A stretch of 64,000 bases of DNA from Acidobacteriota bacterium (GTDB lineage: Bacteria > Acidobacteriota > Thermoanaerobaculia > Multivoradales > Multivoraceae). Of this stretch, positions 28,467 to 39,673 are shown piece by piece (the stretch's first letter is position 1; each line of letters begins with the position of its first letter). The position numbers and the translations under genes are program-made. The notes under the pieces were generated by a model, which worked only from the letters and a program-made list of their open reading frames with translations, had not been told where the DNA came from and did no database searches. The stretch lies in assembly GCA_029263415.1 (NCBI GenBank), contig JAJCXN010000009.1:124001-188000 (forward strand), written 5' to 3'.

Positions 28467-29023
28467 GACTGGGCCGCTGGGTTTCCAGCACTAGAGCCTG
28501 TCACCTCGTCCGGAGAGGAAGGTTCGTTCGACTCAGTCTCTGGGCCGGGCGCCGCATGCTGTCCGAAGACACTGTCCCATGCCAGGAACACAATGCCCAC
28601 GCTGATCGCGCTGTCAGCAATGTTGAAAGTCGGAAAGTGCCGAGTGCCCACGAAGACATCGAGGAAGTCGGTGACAGCACCGAGCATCACCCGATCAGTG
28701 AGGTTGCCGATGGCCCCGCCCAGTACCAAAGCTAGAGCGAGCAACAGCAGCGGTTGCTGCGCTGGGGTTCGCACGAAGAGGGTCGCAACCAGGCCCAGCG
28801 CGAGCAGTCCAAAGGCGGCCAGGATGGCGGTGCCTAGGGCCTCGCCTCGGCTCGGAAACAGACCGAACGCGATGCCTGTGTTTTTCGCCATGATGAGCTG
28901 GAAGAACCCTGGAATGACCTCGACGCTGTGGTAGGCCTCAATGGACCTTTCAACCCACCATTTGCTCCATTGATCCAGGGCGACGATGATGAGTGAGAGC
29001 AGTAGGAAGTGTGGCTTGTTCAC
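28463..29023 (-). CDS. lspA: Lipoprotein signal peptidase (signal peptidase II)
   Basis: Inner-membrane aspartyl protease that removes signal peptides from diacylglyceryl-prolipoproteins. The 186-residue protein has four hydrophobic segments. The catalytic aspartates lie in GNLTDRV and FNIADSAISVG. The NTGIAFGLF motif is close to the usual NxGAAFG. The start is GTG at 29023. The last ~25 residues are a polar Ser/Pro/Glu-rich tail. It serves the lipoproteins predicted here (cyclotransferase, D-aminoacylase-like protein). It lies 102 nt downstream of gltX and overlaps rluD. Confidence 0.95.
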   Translation of the reverse strand: MNKPHFLLLSLIIVALDQWSKWWVERSIEAYHSVEVIPGFFQLIMAKNTGIAFGLFPSRGEALGTAILAAFGLLALGLVATLFVRTPAQQPLLLLALALVLGGAIGNLTDRVMLGAVTDFLDVFVGTRHFPTFNIADSAISVGIVFLAWDSVFGQHAAPGPETESNEPSSPDEVTGSSAGNPAAQS

Positions 29024-29125
29024 AGGCAGATATTTCGCTTCGATTCGGGCTTCGGTTTCAGGACGCGGTACTGGGAGAGGTGAGGCGGCTGGATGGTAGC
29101 AGGGCAGCCGTCGAGAGACTTAGGC

Positions 29126-30649
29126 TCACTGCATTCCTGCATAGCGCTTTTCGAGCTTCTTGGTGGCCTTGCCGGAGACACCGCCAAGTGCTTCAATGGC
29201 TGCTCGGAGCCGTGACCTGGTGAGGTCGGGTCCAACGATCTCCATGGTCTCGAACAGCGGGGTGGAGGCCGCTCGTCCGGACATCGCAACGTAGAACGGG
29301 CGTGTGAAGTCCCTCATTTTGAGTTCAAGCTGATCGGCGAGACCACGCAGAGCAGTCTGGATTGACTCAGCGTTGAAGCGCTCGAGAGCCTCCAGTCGCC
29401 AGATGGCGAACTGAAAAACGCCGATCAGTTCTTGTGTCTCCGCGCCCTTAAGTACCAGTTCGCTTGCCTCGAGGGGGACAGCGTCCGCGAACAGGTGCGC
29501 GGTGAGGAATCCCCAATCACCCAGCGTCTCTAGTCTCGGTCGGGCCAGCGGGAGAATCGCCTTGACGCGCTCTCGATCTAACGCCCAGCTGAACAGGCGG
29601 TCGCACAAGGCATCGTCGTCGAGGTCTTCTCGGAGATACCGGGCGTTGAGCCAACGCAGCTTGTCGGTGTCGAACACCGGCCCGCCGAGCGAGATGTCGT
29701 TGAGATTGAAGTTGGCCACAAAGCCGTCGAGAGACAGTTTCTCTTCCCCATCCGCCTGCGAGGTGCCCATCAGGGCTAAGAAGTTGACCAAAGCTTCGGG
29801 TAGGAAGCCGGCCGCCCGGTAGTAGTCGATCGAGGTGGGGTTGCGACGCTTTGACAGCTTGGTCTTGTTGGCGTCGTTGTTGCGCAGCAGCGGTAGGTGG
29901 CAGAACTGTGGCGAGTCCCAGCCGAAGGCCTGGTAGAGCAGAAGATGCTTCGGCAGCGAGTTGATCCACTCTTCGCCGCGGATCACATGGCTGATCTTCA
30001 TTAAGTGATCATCGACCACATTGGCTAGATGGTAGGTGGGGAAGCCGTCTGACTTCATCAGAATCTGGTCGTCGACCAAGTACCACTCCCGCCTGATCTC
30101 GCCTCGGAGCAGGTCGGTCATCACGCACTCGCCCTCGAGCGGAACCCGCAGTCGGATGGTGTGGGGGTCGCCTCCTTCAGCTCGAGCCGCGGAGGCCTTG
30201 GCGTCGAGTTCGCGATACTCGCCTTTGGTCATGCTGAAGTCTTTGGTCTCCGCTTGACGCTGGCGTTGTGCCTCCAGATCTTCCTTGGTTGAAAAATCTC
30301 GGTACGCAGCTCCTGATTCGACTAGCTGGTCGACATGTATTCGATAGATGTCCAGGCGCTCACTTTGGCGGTAGGGCCCGTAGGGCCCCTCCTTGTCTGG
30401 GCCTTCGTGCCACGGGATACCGAGCCAACTCAAAGACTCGAGAATCTTCGTTTCTGAAGTGCGCGTCGAGCGCGCCTGATCTGTGTCTTCAATGCGCAGC
30501 ACGAACTGACCGCCGTGTCGTTGGGCAAAGGCGTAGTTGAACAGTGCTTGATAGGCGGTCCCGACGTGCGGGTCGCCGGTGGGCGATGGGGCGACACGCA
30601 CGCGAACGCCGTCGGCGTGTTGGTTGTGTTGAGTTGGGGCGGAAGCCAC
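29126..30649 (-). CDS. gltX: Glutamyl-tRNA synthetase
   Basis: Class I aminoacyl-tRNA synthetase charging tRNA-Glu (and possibly tRNA-Gln). The HIGH-type motif is in VAPSPTGDPHVGTAYQALFN and the KMSKS-type loop is KTKLSKRR. The helical anticodon-binding region is at the C-terminus. The frame is open upstream to 31009. I choose the GTG at 30649 (VASAPTQHNQ), with GGAG 10 nt upstream, because it gives 507 residues, the family size, with 15 residues before the catalytic core. An ATG at 30856 would add 69 residues of unconserved sequence. Downstream are lspA and rluD on the same strand. Confidence 0.93.
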   Translation of the reverse strand: MASAPTQHNQHADGVRVRVAPSPTGDPHVGTAYQALFNYAFAQRHGGQFVLRIEDTDQARSTRTSETKILESLSWLGIPWHEGPDKEGPYGPYRQSERLDIYRIHVDQLVESGAAYRDFSTKEDLEAQRQRQAETKDFSMTKGEYRELDAKASAARAEGGDPHTIRLRVPLEGECVMTDLLRGEIRREWYLVDDQILMKSDGFPTYHLANVVDDHLMKISHVIRGEEWINSLPKHLLLYQAFGWDSPQFCHLPLLRNNDANKTKLSKRRNPTSIDYYRAAGFLPEALVNFLALMGTSQADGEEKLSLDGFVANFNLNDISLGGPVFDTDKLRWLNARYLREDLDDDALCDRLFSWALDRERVKAILPLARPRLETLGDWGFLTAHLFADAVPLEASELVLKGAETQELIGVFQFAIWRLEALERFNAESIQTALRGLADQLELKMRDFTRPFYVAMSGRAASTPLFETMEIVGPDLTRSRLRAAIEALGGVSGKATKKLEKRYAGMQ

Positions 30650-31658
30650 GAGAGTTGAACTCCGGGTTGGTTTTGCAGAATGCGCTTGAAAAGCTGAGGA
30701 CTGGCAAGATTCATTGTGAAGCTCGGGCGCCGTGGGTCGAGCGGGTTCTCCAGCAGGCAGAAATTCGCGCGAGAATGCGAGGCTCGCTTGGGTCCACGAA
30801 ACGCCTAATTCTATTGCTTTCAAGCACTTGGCGGGTTGTTCGGTTGTACCCTTCATGTTGTGGTGTCGTTGCCAACCACCGCTAGATGTAGTAGCTTGTA
30901 CGGCATCGCTCGTGACACGTGGTCGGCGGCAAAGCGAATAGAGGGGTAGCCGGGAGACAGTTTTCGGCGACAAGAAGCCAGAGGGCAGTCGATGCTGAAA
31001 GGCGGTCAAGCCCAGATCTCTAGAGCCTAGTCGAGAATCCGTTAGTCATTGCAGGCCAGGTATATCGGCCGCTGTGAGGCTTCTGGGTAAGAGCGACCGC
31101 TGTGTCCAATTTAGCTCGCTTCAGGTTCAGTGTGGTTTGATCCGCAGAGTTTTGGACTCGTCGGTTGCAGCGGAGCGCCTAGCTTGGCTCAGGATCGCGG
31201 TCCTCTCCAGAGAAGCATGACCAGGGAATTGTTGATGATGGATGATTCGTCCCCCACAATGGCAGCAACAACGATCGGAATCGGTCGCCTGTTGGGTCAC
31301 CTGGGAGCTCGACGTGGTCGGGTGGAGCATGCAAGGCCGAGCCAGTTCCGGCGAGCATCGCTAGAACGCCGTTGGCCGTGGGGTAGAGGGAGCATCGGAG
31401 AATGGAGTTGGGGTGGTGCTGGATCAGGGCAGGCGGGAAGTTGGCGTCAGTCACTGGCCGCGACCAGATCGCCGCCGCCGGTGGAGTTAGCTAGCGAGTT
31501 CGACTGCGGCGCGCGAGTCGGTACCGGTCGGTTGGACGGGTGGCGTGACTGCGGTCACCCAGCGCAGCGTTAGTTTGGGCGGTTGCATTGAGCATAGGAC
31601 ATTGAACCCATAGGGCCTTAGATCTAAGGTCCATGTCGCCCGAGGAGGGGACACCACA
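30650..31658. other. About 1 kb between gltX and nrdA without a convincing gene
   Basis: Open frames on both strands here have Trp/Arg-rich, unbalanced composition and no recognisable domain. No tRNA T-arm, SRP-type GGAA loop or cobalamin-riboswitch core was found. The nrdA-proximal end holds a 14-bp palindrome and a strong Shine-Dalgarno. The gltX-proximal end could hold its promoter (a TACAAC box on the minus strand at 30843-30848). Confidence 0.5.
31616..31629. promoter_or_regulatory. 14-bp perfect palindrome upstream of nrdA
   Basis: CCTTAGATCTAAGG is centred 36 nt before the nrdA GTG. Flanking bases extend it as a possible RNA stem with one G:U (31613-31632). It does not match the usual NrdR-box pair. 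It may be an operator or a leader hairpin. Confidence 0.4.
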
Positions 31659-34661
<3,003 letters not shown>

Positions 34662-34677
34662 TTCGCAATCAAAGGCG

Positions 34678-34713
34678 CCACAAACGCATCGTCATTCGGC
34701 GTGTCATTTGTGG
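34678..34713 (+). other. Stem-loop between nrdA and nrdB
   Basis: CCACAAA (34678-34684) pairs with TTTGTGG (34707-34713), and inside it CGC (34685-34687) pairs with GCG (34699-34701), leaving an 11-nt loop and a 5-nt bulge. It lies about 100 nt before the chosen nrdB start and has no U tract. It may tune the nrdA/nrdB expression ratio. Confidence 0.4.
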
Positions 34714-34809
34714 GGCTGCGTCTGGCCTGAACCAATCCTAGCAACATCGCTTTCGAAGAAACCTGAAAATCAAACACGGGCTCAGCGGGCCCGGCCAGGA
34801 AGTCAGCCC

Positions 34810-35805
34810 TTGTCGATCATCAATAATTCAAAGACCGATCCCAACAAGATCCTTCCAATTACCTACAGTTGGGCTCGGGAGTACTACAAGAACGGCATCG
34901 CTAACAACTGGACGCCCGAAGAAATCTCCATGCAGAAGGATGTGGAGCAGTGGAAATCCGACTCCGTGCTGAGCGCCACCGAGCGCCGCCTGATTCTGTG
35001 GAACCTTGGCTTCTTCTCGACTGCCGAATCGCTCACGGCGAACAACATTGTGTTGGCGGTCTACAACCATGTGACCAATCCAGAGGCTCGGCAGTACCTT
35101 TTAAGGCAGGCCTTCGAAGAAGCCGTGCACACCGATACCTTCATCTATTGTTGCGACACGCTGGGGCTCGACCCGGACTACATCTACAACATGTACTTGA
35201 CCATCCCGTCGATCTCCGCCAAGGATGAGTTCGTCGTTGAGATCACCCAGACGGTGTTTGATCCGCATTTCACCACTGACACTCCCGAGGACGTGCAGAA
35301 GTTCGTTCGAGATTTGATCGGCTACTACGTGATCATGGAAGGGATCTTCTTCTATGCGGGTTTCGCCATGATTCTGGCCCTGCGTAGGCAAAACCGGATG
35401 GTCGGTATTGGTGAACAGTTCGAGTACATCATGCGCGACGAGAGTGTGCACTTGGCCTTCGGGTGCGATCTGATCAAGACCATCTGCGCGGAGAATCCAG
35501 GCGTGTGGACCGATGAGTTCAAAACTGAGATCGTAGAACTGGTGCGTCGCGCAGTGGTTCTCGAGTGCGATTATGCGCGCGATGCTTGTCCGGAAGGAGT
35601 CCTCGGCATCAACGCTGACAAATTCAGCCACTACGTTGAGCATGTCGCCGATCGCAGGCTCGAACGATTGGGTCTGCCCAAGATCTACAAACGCGACAAT
35701 CCCTTCCCGTGGATGTCGCAGTCAACCGATCTCTCGAAGGAGAAGAACTTCTTCGAGACCCGAGTCACCGAGTACCAGACCGGGGCGAGCCTGGACTGGG
35801 ACTGA
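34810..35805 (+). CDS. nrdB: Ribonucleotide reductase beta subunit, class Ic type
   Basis: Metal-cofactor subunit partnering NrdA. Starting at TTG 34810 (AGGAAG about 7 nt upstream) gives 331 residues. All six metal ligands are present: E73 (STAES), E104 and H107 (EEAVH), E177 (MEGIFFY), E211 and H214 (RDESVH). Their spacing matches E. coli D84/E115/H118/E204/E238/H241. The radical-tyrosine position, four after the histidine, is F111. Glu as first ligand and Phe at the tyrosine site are the hallmarks of class Ic (NrdBc), typified by Chlamydia trachomatis with a Mn/Fe cofactor. A longer in-frame start at 34708 would lie within the upstream hairpin. Confidence 0.94.
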   Translation: MSIINNSKTDPNKILPITYSWAREYYKNGIANNWTPEEISMQKDVEQWKSDSVLSATERRLILWNLGFFSTAESLTANNIVLAVYNHVTNPEARQYLLRQAFEEAVHTDTFIYCCDTLGLDPDYIYNMYLTIPSISAKDEFVVEITQTVFDPHFTTDTPEDVQKFVRDLIGYYVIMEGIFFYAGFAMILALRRQNRMVGIGEQFEYIMRDESVHLAFGCDLIKTICAENPGVWTDEFKTEIVELVRRAVVLECDYARDACPEGVLGINADKFSHYVEHVADRRLERLGLPKIYKRDNPFPWMSQSTDLSKEKNFFETRVTEYQTGASLDWD

Positions 35806-35806
35806 G

Positions 35807-35842
35807 CCACCCTTAGATACCAGAACTCTCTGTGGGTGGTTT
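35807..35842 (+). terminator. Weak terminator-like hairpin after nrdB
   Basis: CCACCC (35807-35812) pairs with GGGTGG (35834-35839), with an inner CAGA/TCTG stem on a 4-nt loop, then TTT. It overlaps the end of nrdB by position and lies before the convergent aldehyde dehydrogenase gene. Confidence 0.35.
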
Positions 35843-35885
35843 GAACCGGATGACCCCTTAAGCCGACCTTGCAGGCCGGCCCTGG

Positions 35886-37355
35886 CTAAGCGCTGATCTG
35901 CTTCTTCAGCAAACCGCGGATCTTGCCGCCATAGGGTGGACGAAGTAGCTTGCCAACGTCGATCTTGGATTGGGTGAATACGGCACGCGCGTGCGAGAAG
36001 GTGCGAAACCCGTCTTGACCGTGGTAGGAGCCCATGCCGCTAGGGCCAACGCCGCCGAACGGTAGGTCTTCCATTGAAACGTGCATGATGACGTCATTGA
36101 TAGTCACTCCACCCGAAGTGGTGCGATTGAGCAAGTGGTCGCGTTCGGCTCCAGCCGGGCCAAAGTAGTAGAGCGCGAGCGGGCGTGGATTGGCATTGAT
36201 GTAGTCGATGGCGACGTCGATGCTGGGCACGGTCTTGACCGGCAGCACCGGCCCAAAGATCTCGTCAGTTAGGGCGGGTGAGCCTTCCGCTGGCTCGAGG
36301 ATCAGGGTCGGCGGCATCTTGAGTGGGCGGCTGTCTGAATCGAAAGTCTCCTGAGCCGGGTTGATCTCAACCACCCGATCGCCAGCCGCGCGAGCAGCGT
36401 CGATGGTGGCTTGAAGGCGTCGGTGGTGGCGCCGGTTAATGACCGCAGTATAGTCAGGGTTATCGCCCAGCGTTGGATACATCTCGGCGACAGCCTCCTC
36501 AAGGCAGGCTACGAACTCATCGAGCTTGCCCTCGGGCAACAGGACATAGTCGGGAGCGAGGCAGATCTGTCCTGCGTTGAGCATCTTGCCGTTCATCACC
36601 TTCCTCGCCACCTCTTTGAGATCGGCTTGGTCGGAAACGACCACCGGGCTCTTGCCACCGAGTTCGAGTGTGCACGGAACCAAGTTCTCCGCAGCTGCAC
36701 GCAGGACGTGGTAGGCAATGCTGGTGCCTCCGGTGAACAGCAAGTGATCGAACGCAAGTCGGGTGAACTCTTGACCGACCTCAGGACCGCCCGGGAAGAC
36801 AGCGGCCTCTTGGGGGTCGTAGGCTGAAGCGATCAGCTCGGTCATTAACTCGGAGGTGGCTGGTGTGTACTCTGAGGGCTTGATCATGACCCGATTGCCT
36901 GCAGCGAAGATGCCCGCCAGTGGTCCGAAGGTCAGGTTGACCGGAAAGTTCCAGGGACTAACGACGCCAACCACGCCTAGCGGCTGATACTGAACCTCCG
37001 CTTTTGCACCGAGGAGCCCCAGCGGAAACTGCGACTTGCGTTTGCTGGGACGCATCCAACGATGCAAGTTCTTGCGAGCAAACTTCAGCGCTTCAACCGA
37101 GGCTGCGACGTCAGCCAACCTGCTTTGATCGACACTCCGATGGCCGAAGTCGTCTGACAGAGCTGAAGTGATACGCGTCTCATTGTCGACGAGTAGGGCG
37201 ATCGCGCGCTGTAAACGATCGACTCTGAGCTCCGCGGTTGGTGGGCCGTCGGCGTTGACTGCCTTGCGCTGATTCGAGAGGGTGGCCTGTAACTGATCGG
37301 CGATCGGGTTGGTTGCCGCGTCGGCAGCGATGGCCTGTTCTGGTTGGGCGCTCAT
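35886..37355 (-). CDS. Aldehyde dehydrogenase (coniferyl-aldehyde dehydrogenase-like)
   Basis: NAD(P)-dependent oxidation of an aldehyde to its acid. The 489-residue protein has the catalytic glutamate in LELGGKSP and the catalytic cysteine in NAGQICLAPDYV. The cofactor-binding stretch is FTGGTSIAYHV, and VVGVVSPWNFPVNLTFGPLAGIFAAGNRV is characteristic. Overall form, including the C-terminal HVSMEDLPFGGVGPSGMGSYHG, resembles the class 3/coniferyl aldehyde dehydrogenase group. It has AAGGA 8 nt before the ATG. A GGTTACACT -10-like sequence lies further upstream on this strand. It faces nrdB convergently and diverges from the PilT-like gene. Substrate is not predictable. Confidence 0.92.
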   Translation of the reverse strand: MSAQPEQAIAADAATNPIADQLQATLSNQRKAVNADGPPTAELRVDRLQRAIALLVDNETRITSALSDDFGHRSVDQSRLADVAASVEALKFARKNLHRWMRPSKRKSQFPLGLLGAKAEVQYQPLGVVGVVSPWNFPVNLTFGPLAGIFAAGNRVMIKPSEYTPATSELMTELIASAYDPQEAAVFPGGPEVGQEFTRLAFDHLLFTGGTSIAYHVLRAAAENLVPCTLELGGKSPVVVSDQADLKEVARKVMNGKMLNAGQICLAPDYVLLPEGKLDEFVACLEEAVAEMYPTLGDNPDYTAVINRRHHRRLQATIDAARAAGDRVVEINPAQETFDSDSRPLKMPPTLILEPAEGSPALTDEIFGPVLPVKTVPSIDVAIDYINANPRPLALYYFGPAGAERDHLLNRTTSGGVTINDVIMHVSMEDLPFGGVGPSGMGSYHGQDGFRTFSHARAVFTQSKIDVGKLLRPPYGGKIRGLLKKQISA

Positions 37356-37552
37356 GGTGGATTTCCTTTGGCAATAGCCGGTCTTCTATTGGTCTTACGG
37401 TCAGTGTAACCGCTGATCCTGAAGCGTTGGTGCCAAACGCGGTTGATACAGTTTTCAGGTCCCATACAGCAGGAGACATGTCAAAAGAGATTGGACGGTC
37501 CCCTCATCGAGGATTCTTGGGCAATCGCGCTCTCGGCAACGTAGGACTAGGA

Positions 37553-38890
37553 ATGACTGACGGCAGTACCAACACCGGCGATACCGGAACTCTGGACGAC
37601 GTAGCAGACCTGGACGAGCTGGTACGAGAACTCAACCAGCCGGAGCGAAGCTCGGTTGCCCCTGGTGCAACCGGACATGGTGACGAGACTGAGCAGCGCA
37701 CGGATTCACCCCAGGTCAAGTCGCCGACCTCTGATTCTCTGCATTCGGGACCTGGGTCTATCGTGATCATAGATCGGGCACGCTTTGAGCTCACGGAGGG
37801 ACTGAGGTCACTACTGCAAAGAGTGATCGCCCGGGGCGGTAGTGACGTTCACCTGGTCGACGGTGTATGCCCGTTCATAAGAATCGATGGCGATCTTGAG
37901 CCGTTGGACGCAGAACCGGTCAGCGAAGCCAGAATGGAGTCCTGGATCGAGCAAGCGCTGACCGATGATCAACGGCGCCGACTTGACCGCGACGGAGCCG
38001 TCGACTTCTCGGTCCACCTGGCGTCCGACTCCCAATCGCAGGCACTCGGACGGACGCCATCGGCAGCACGATTCCGGGTCAACGTTCACAGGCAGAGAGG
38101 CAAGCTCGCAGCCAGCTTGCGAGCCCTGCCCACAGAGGTGCCGAATTTCGAGGAACTTGGGTTGCCTGTGGAGCTCCGCGACCTAGTGAGGCCGCTCCAA
38201 GGCGTGGTGCTTGTCTGCGGTCCTACCGGCGCGGGCAAGTCGACCACATTGGCTGCGTTGGTCGATTGGATCAATCGCGAGCGTCGAGCCCATGTGCTGA
38301 CGCTCGAAGATCCCATCGAGTATGAGCATCGCAATCGGCGGAGTTTGATTCAGCAGATGGAGGTCGGTATCGACATTCCCGACTTCGCTCAAGGGCTACG
38401 CTCAGCTCTGCGCCAGGACCCGGATGTGATCTTGCTCGGTGAGATGCGTGATCTCGAGAGCATCGGGACCGCGCTCGCAGCAGCCGAGACCGGACACCTC
38501 CTGCTTTCAACGGTGCACACCAGCGATCCGGCGCAGGCGATCCATAGGGTGGTCGATGTCTTTCCTGCCGAGGCCCGAGAACAGATTCGCCAGCTGCTCG
38601 CGGCGGGTCTCGAGGCGATCGTGTGCCAGCGGCTGTTGCCGAGAATCGGCGGCGGCCGCGTGTTGGCGGTCGAGATTCTCAAGGCAACCAACGCGGTTCG
38701 GCATCACATCAGGAGCGGTGGCCTTCACAAGTTGTACAACGAGATGGTCACCGGCCAGCGTCATGGCATGGTGACCATGGAAAGCGCGCTTGCGCAGTTG
38801 GTCGGATCGGGTCTGGTGACGCGCGAAGATGCATTGGCGCGCAGTACCCGGCCGGACGAGATCGAGAGCTTGTTGCGACACCTCGGTTAG
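37553..38890 (+). CDS. pilT: PilT-like twitching/retraction ATPase
   Basis: Secretion-type hexameric ATPase of the PilT family, which powers type IV pilus retraction. The 445-residue form starts at the ATG at 37553, preceded by AGGA 6 nt upstream; an ATG at 37478 would add 25 residues but its AGGAG is only 2 nt away. The first ~75 residues form a polar N-terminal extension absent from typical PilT (about 345 residues). Then come the PAS-like PilT N-domain (GGSDVHLVDG), Walker A GPTGAGKST, the Asp box, Walker B DVILLGEMRD and the histidine box TVHTSDPAQAIHR. Residues ALAQLVGSGLVTREDAL end the family core. No other pil genes adjoin it. Confidence 0.9.
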   Translation: MTDGSTNTGDTGTLDDVADLDELVRELNQPERSSVAPGATGHGDETEQRTDSPQVKSPTSDSLHSGPGSIVIIDRARFELTEGLRSLLQRVIARGGSDVHLVDGVCPFIRIDGDLEPLDAEPVSEARMESWIEQALTDDQRRRLDRDGAVDFSVHLASDSQSQALGRTPSAARFRVNVHRQRGKLAASLRALPTEVPNFEELGLPVELRDLVRPLQGVVLVCGPTGAGKSTTLAALVDWINRERRAHVLTLEDPIEYEHRNRRSLIQQMEVGIDIPDFAQGLRSALRQDPDVILLGEMRDLESIGTALAAAETGHLLLSTVHTSDPAQAIHRVVDVFPAEAREQIRQLLAAGLEAIVCQRLLPRIGGGRVLAVEILKATNAVRHHIRSGGLHKLYNEMVTGQRHGMVTMESALAQLVGSGLVTREDALARSTRPDEIESLLRHLG

Positions 38891-38996
38891 GTCCGCTTGA
38901 CATCGTGCTGATCCAACGGAATCTGTCTCTTCACTCACTAGGGACTTGCTGGCACTCCGTAGACTGAACACCGCCGCTTGGTTAGCGCCGAAGAGA

Positions 38997-39593
38997 CTAC
39001 GCGACGCCCAGTCGGCCATCGAGTTCGAGGTCTGCAGCGATCGCCTTCAAAGATTCGAGCACATGGCCGACATGCGTCCACAGATCGAGTTCACCGTCGT
39101 AGCACTCGCGGGAGAAGTCCTCAGTCACTGCCTCGACGTGGTCTCGATCCACTCCCGCGGCGAAGGAACGCTCTTTCCATCGCTTGCGCACCGACTTGAG
39201 CGGAACCTCACGCAGATCTTTGCTCGGCCGGACCAGGGCAGTAGCACTGATTAGCCCCGTGACTTCATCGCAGGCAAGTAGCGCAAAGTCCATAGCAGTC
39301 GTTCGCTCGATCCCGGTGCCTTCCGTGTTGTGAGCGAGGATGGAAGTGACCACCTCTTCCGGGCAGCCGCGGTCGCGCAACAGAGCGGCGCCGTCCCTTG
39401 GGTGTTGCTCCAGAGTCGGATGAAGCTCCCAGTCGTAGTCGTGGAGAAGACCGGCGAGCCCCCAAACCTCCGGGTCTCCGTTGAGGCGACGGGCATAGTC
39501 CTTCATGGCGGCTTCGACGCAGAGCATGTGCTTACGCAGTCCAGGCGCAACCACGTGCTCTTCTACCAGTTGCAGTGCTTCTTCTCGGTTCAT
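38997..39593 (-). CDS. HD superfamily hydrolase
   Basis: Metal-dependent phosphohydrolase-like protein of 198 residues. The HD motif is LHDYDW, preceded by a histidine in KHMLCVEAAMKDYA and followed by a second histidine segment (SILAHN) and a downstream aspartate (ACDEVTGLI), consistent with the HDIG-type set. GAGGAGA lies 9 nt before the ATG. It is similar to small stand-alone HD proteins of unknown substrate. It is divergent from the rhomboid-like gene and convergent with pilT. Confidence 0.85.
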   Translation of the reverse strand: MNREEALQLVEEHVVAPGLRKHMLCVEAAMKDYARRLNGDPEVWGLAGLLHDYDWELHPTLEQHPRDGAALLRDRGCPEEVVTSILAHNTEGTGIERTTAMDFALLACDEVTGLISATALVRPSKDLREVPLKSVRKRWKERSFAAGVDRDHVEAVTEDFSRECYDGELDLWTHVGHVLESLKAIAADLELDGRLGVA

Positions 39594-39658
39594 TGAGAAT
39601 GTCTCCTCGATGGCGGGGTTTGGGTTGAGCGGTCGAGTCAGCAGGCCTTGACTGGCGG

Positions 39659-39664
39659 TACACT
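39659..39664 (+). promoter_or_regulatory. TACACT -10-like box
   Basis: TACACT in GGCGGTACACT lies 9 nt before the ATG at 39674, with no Shine-Dalgarno between them. It closely resembles GGCGGTACAAT at 10381. A leaderless transcript is possible. Confidence 0.35.
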
Positions 39665-39673
39665 CGGCGGTCT

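Noticed and set aside
30650-31009. 120-residue N-terminal extension of GltX
   Set aside because: Known GltX begins a few residues before the catalytic motif; the extension lacks conserved sequence.
31380-31560. Possible cobalamin riboswitch upstream of nrdA
   Set aside because: GGGAAG and a CAGTCACTGG string are present, but the spacing and the final GCCACTG/GAGCC pattern of the riboswitch core do not fit.
31130-31573. 147-codon plus-strand open frame upstream of nrdA
   Set aside because: Composition is Trp/Arg/Gly-rich with no domain, hydrophobic pattern or Shine-Dalgarno.
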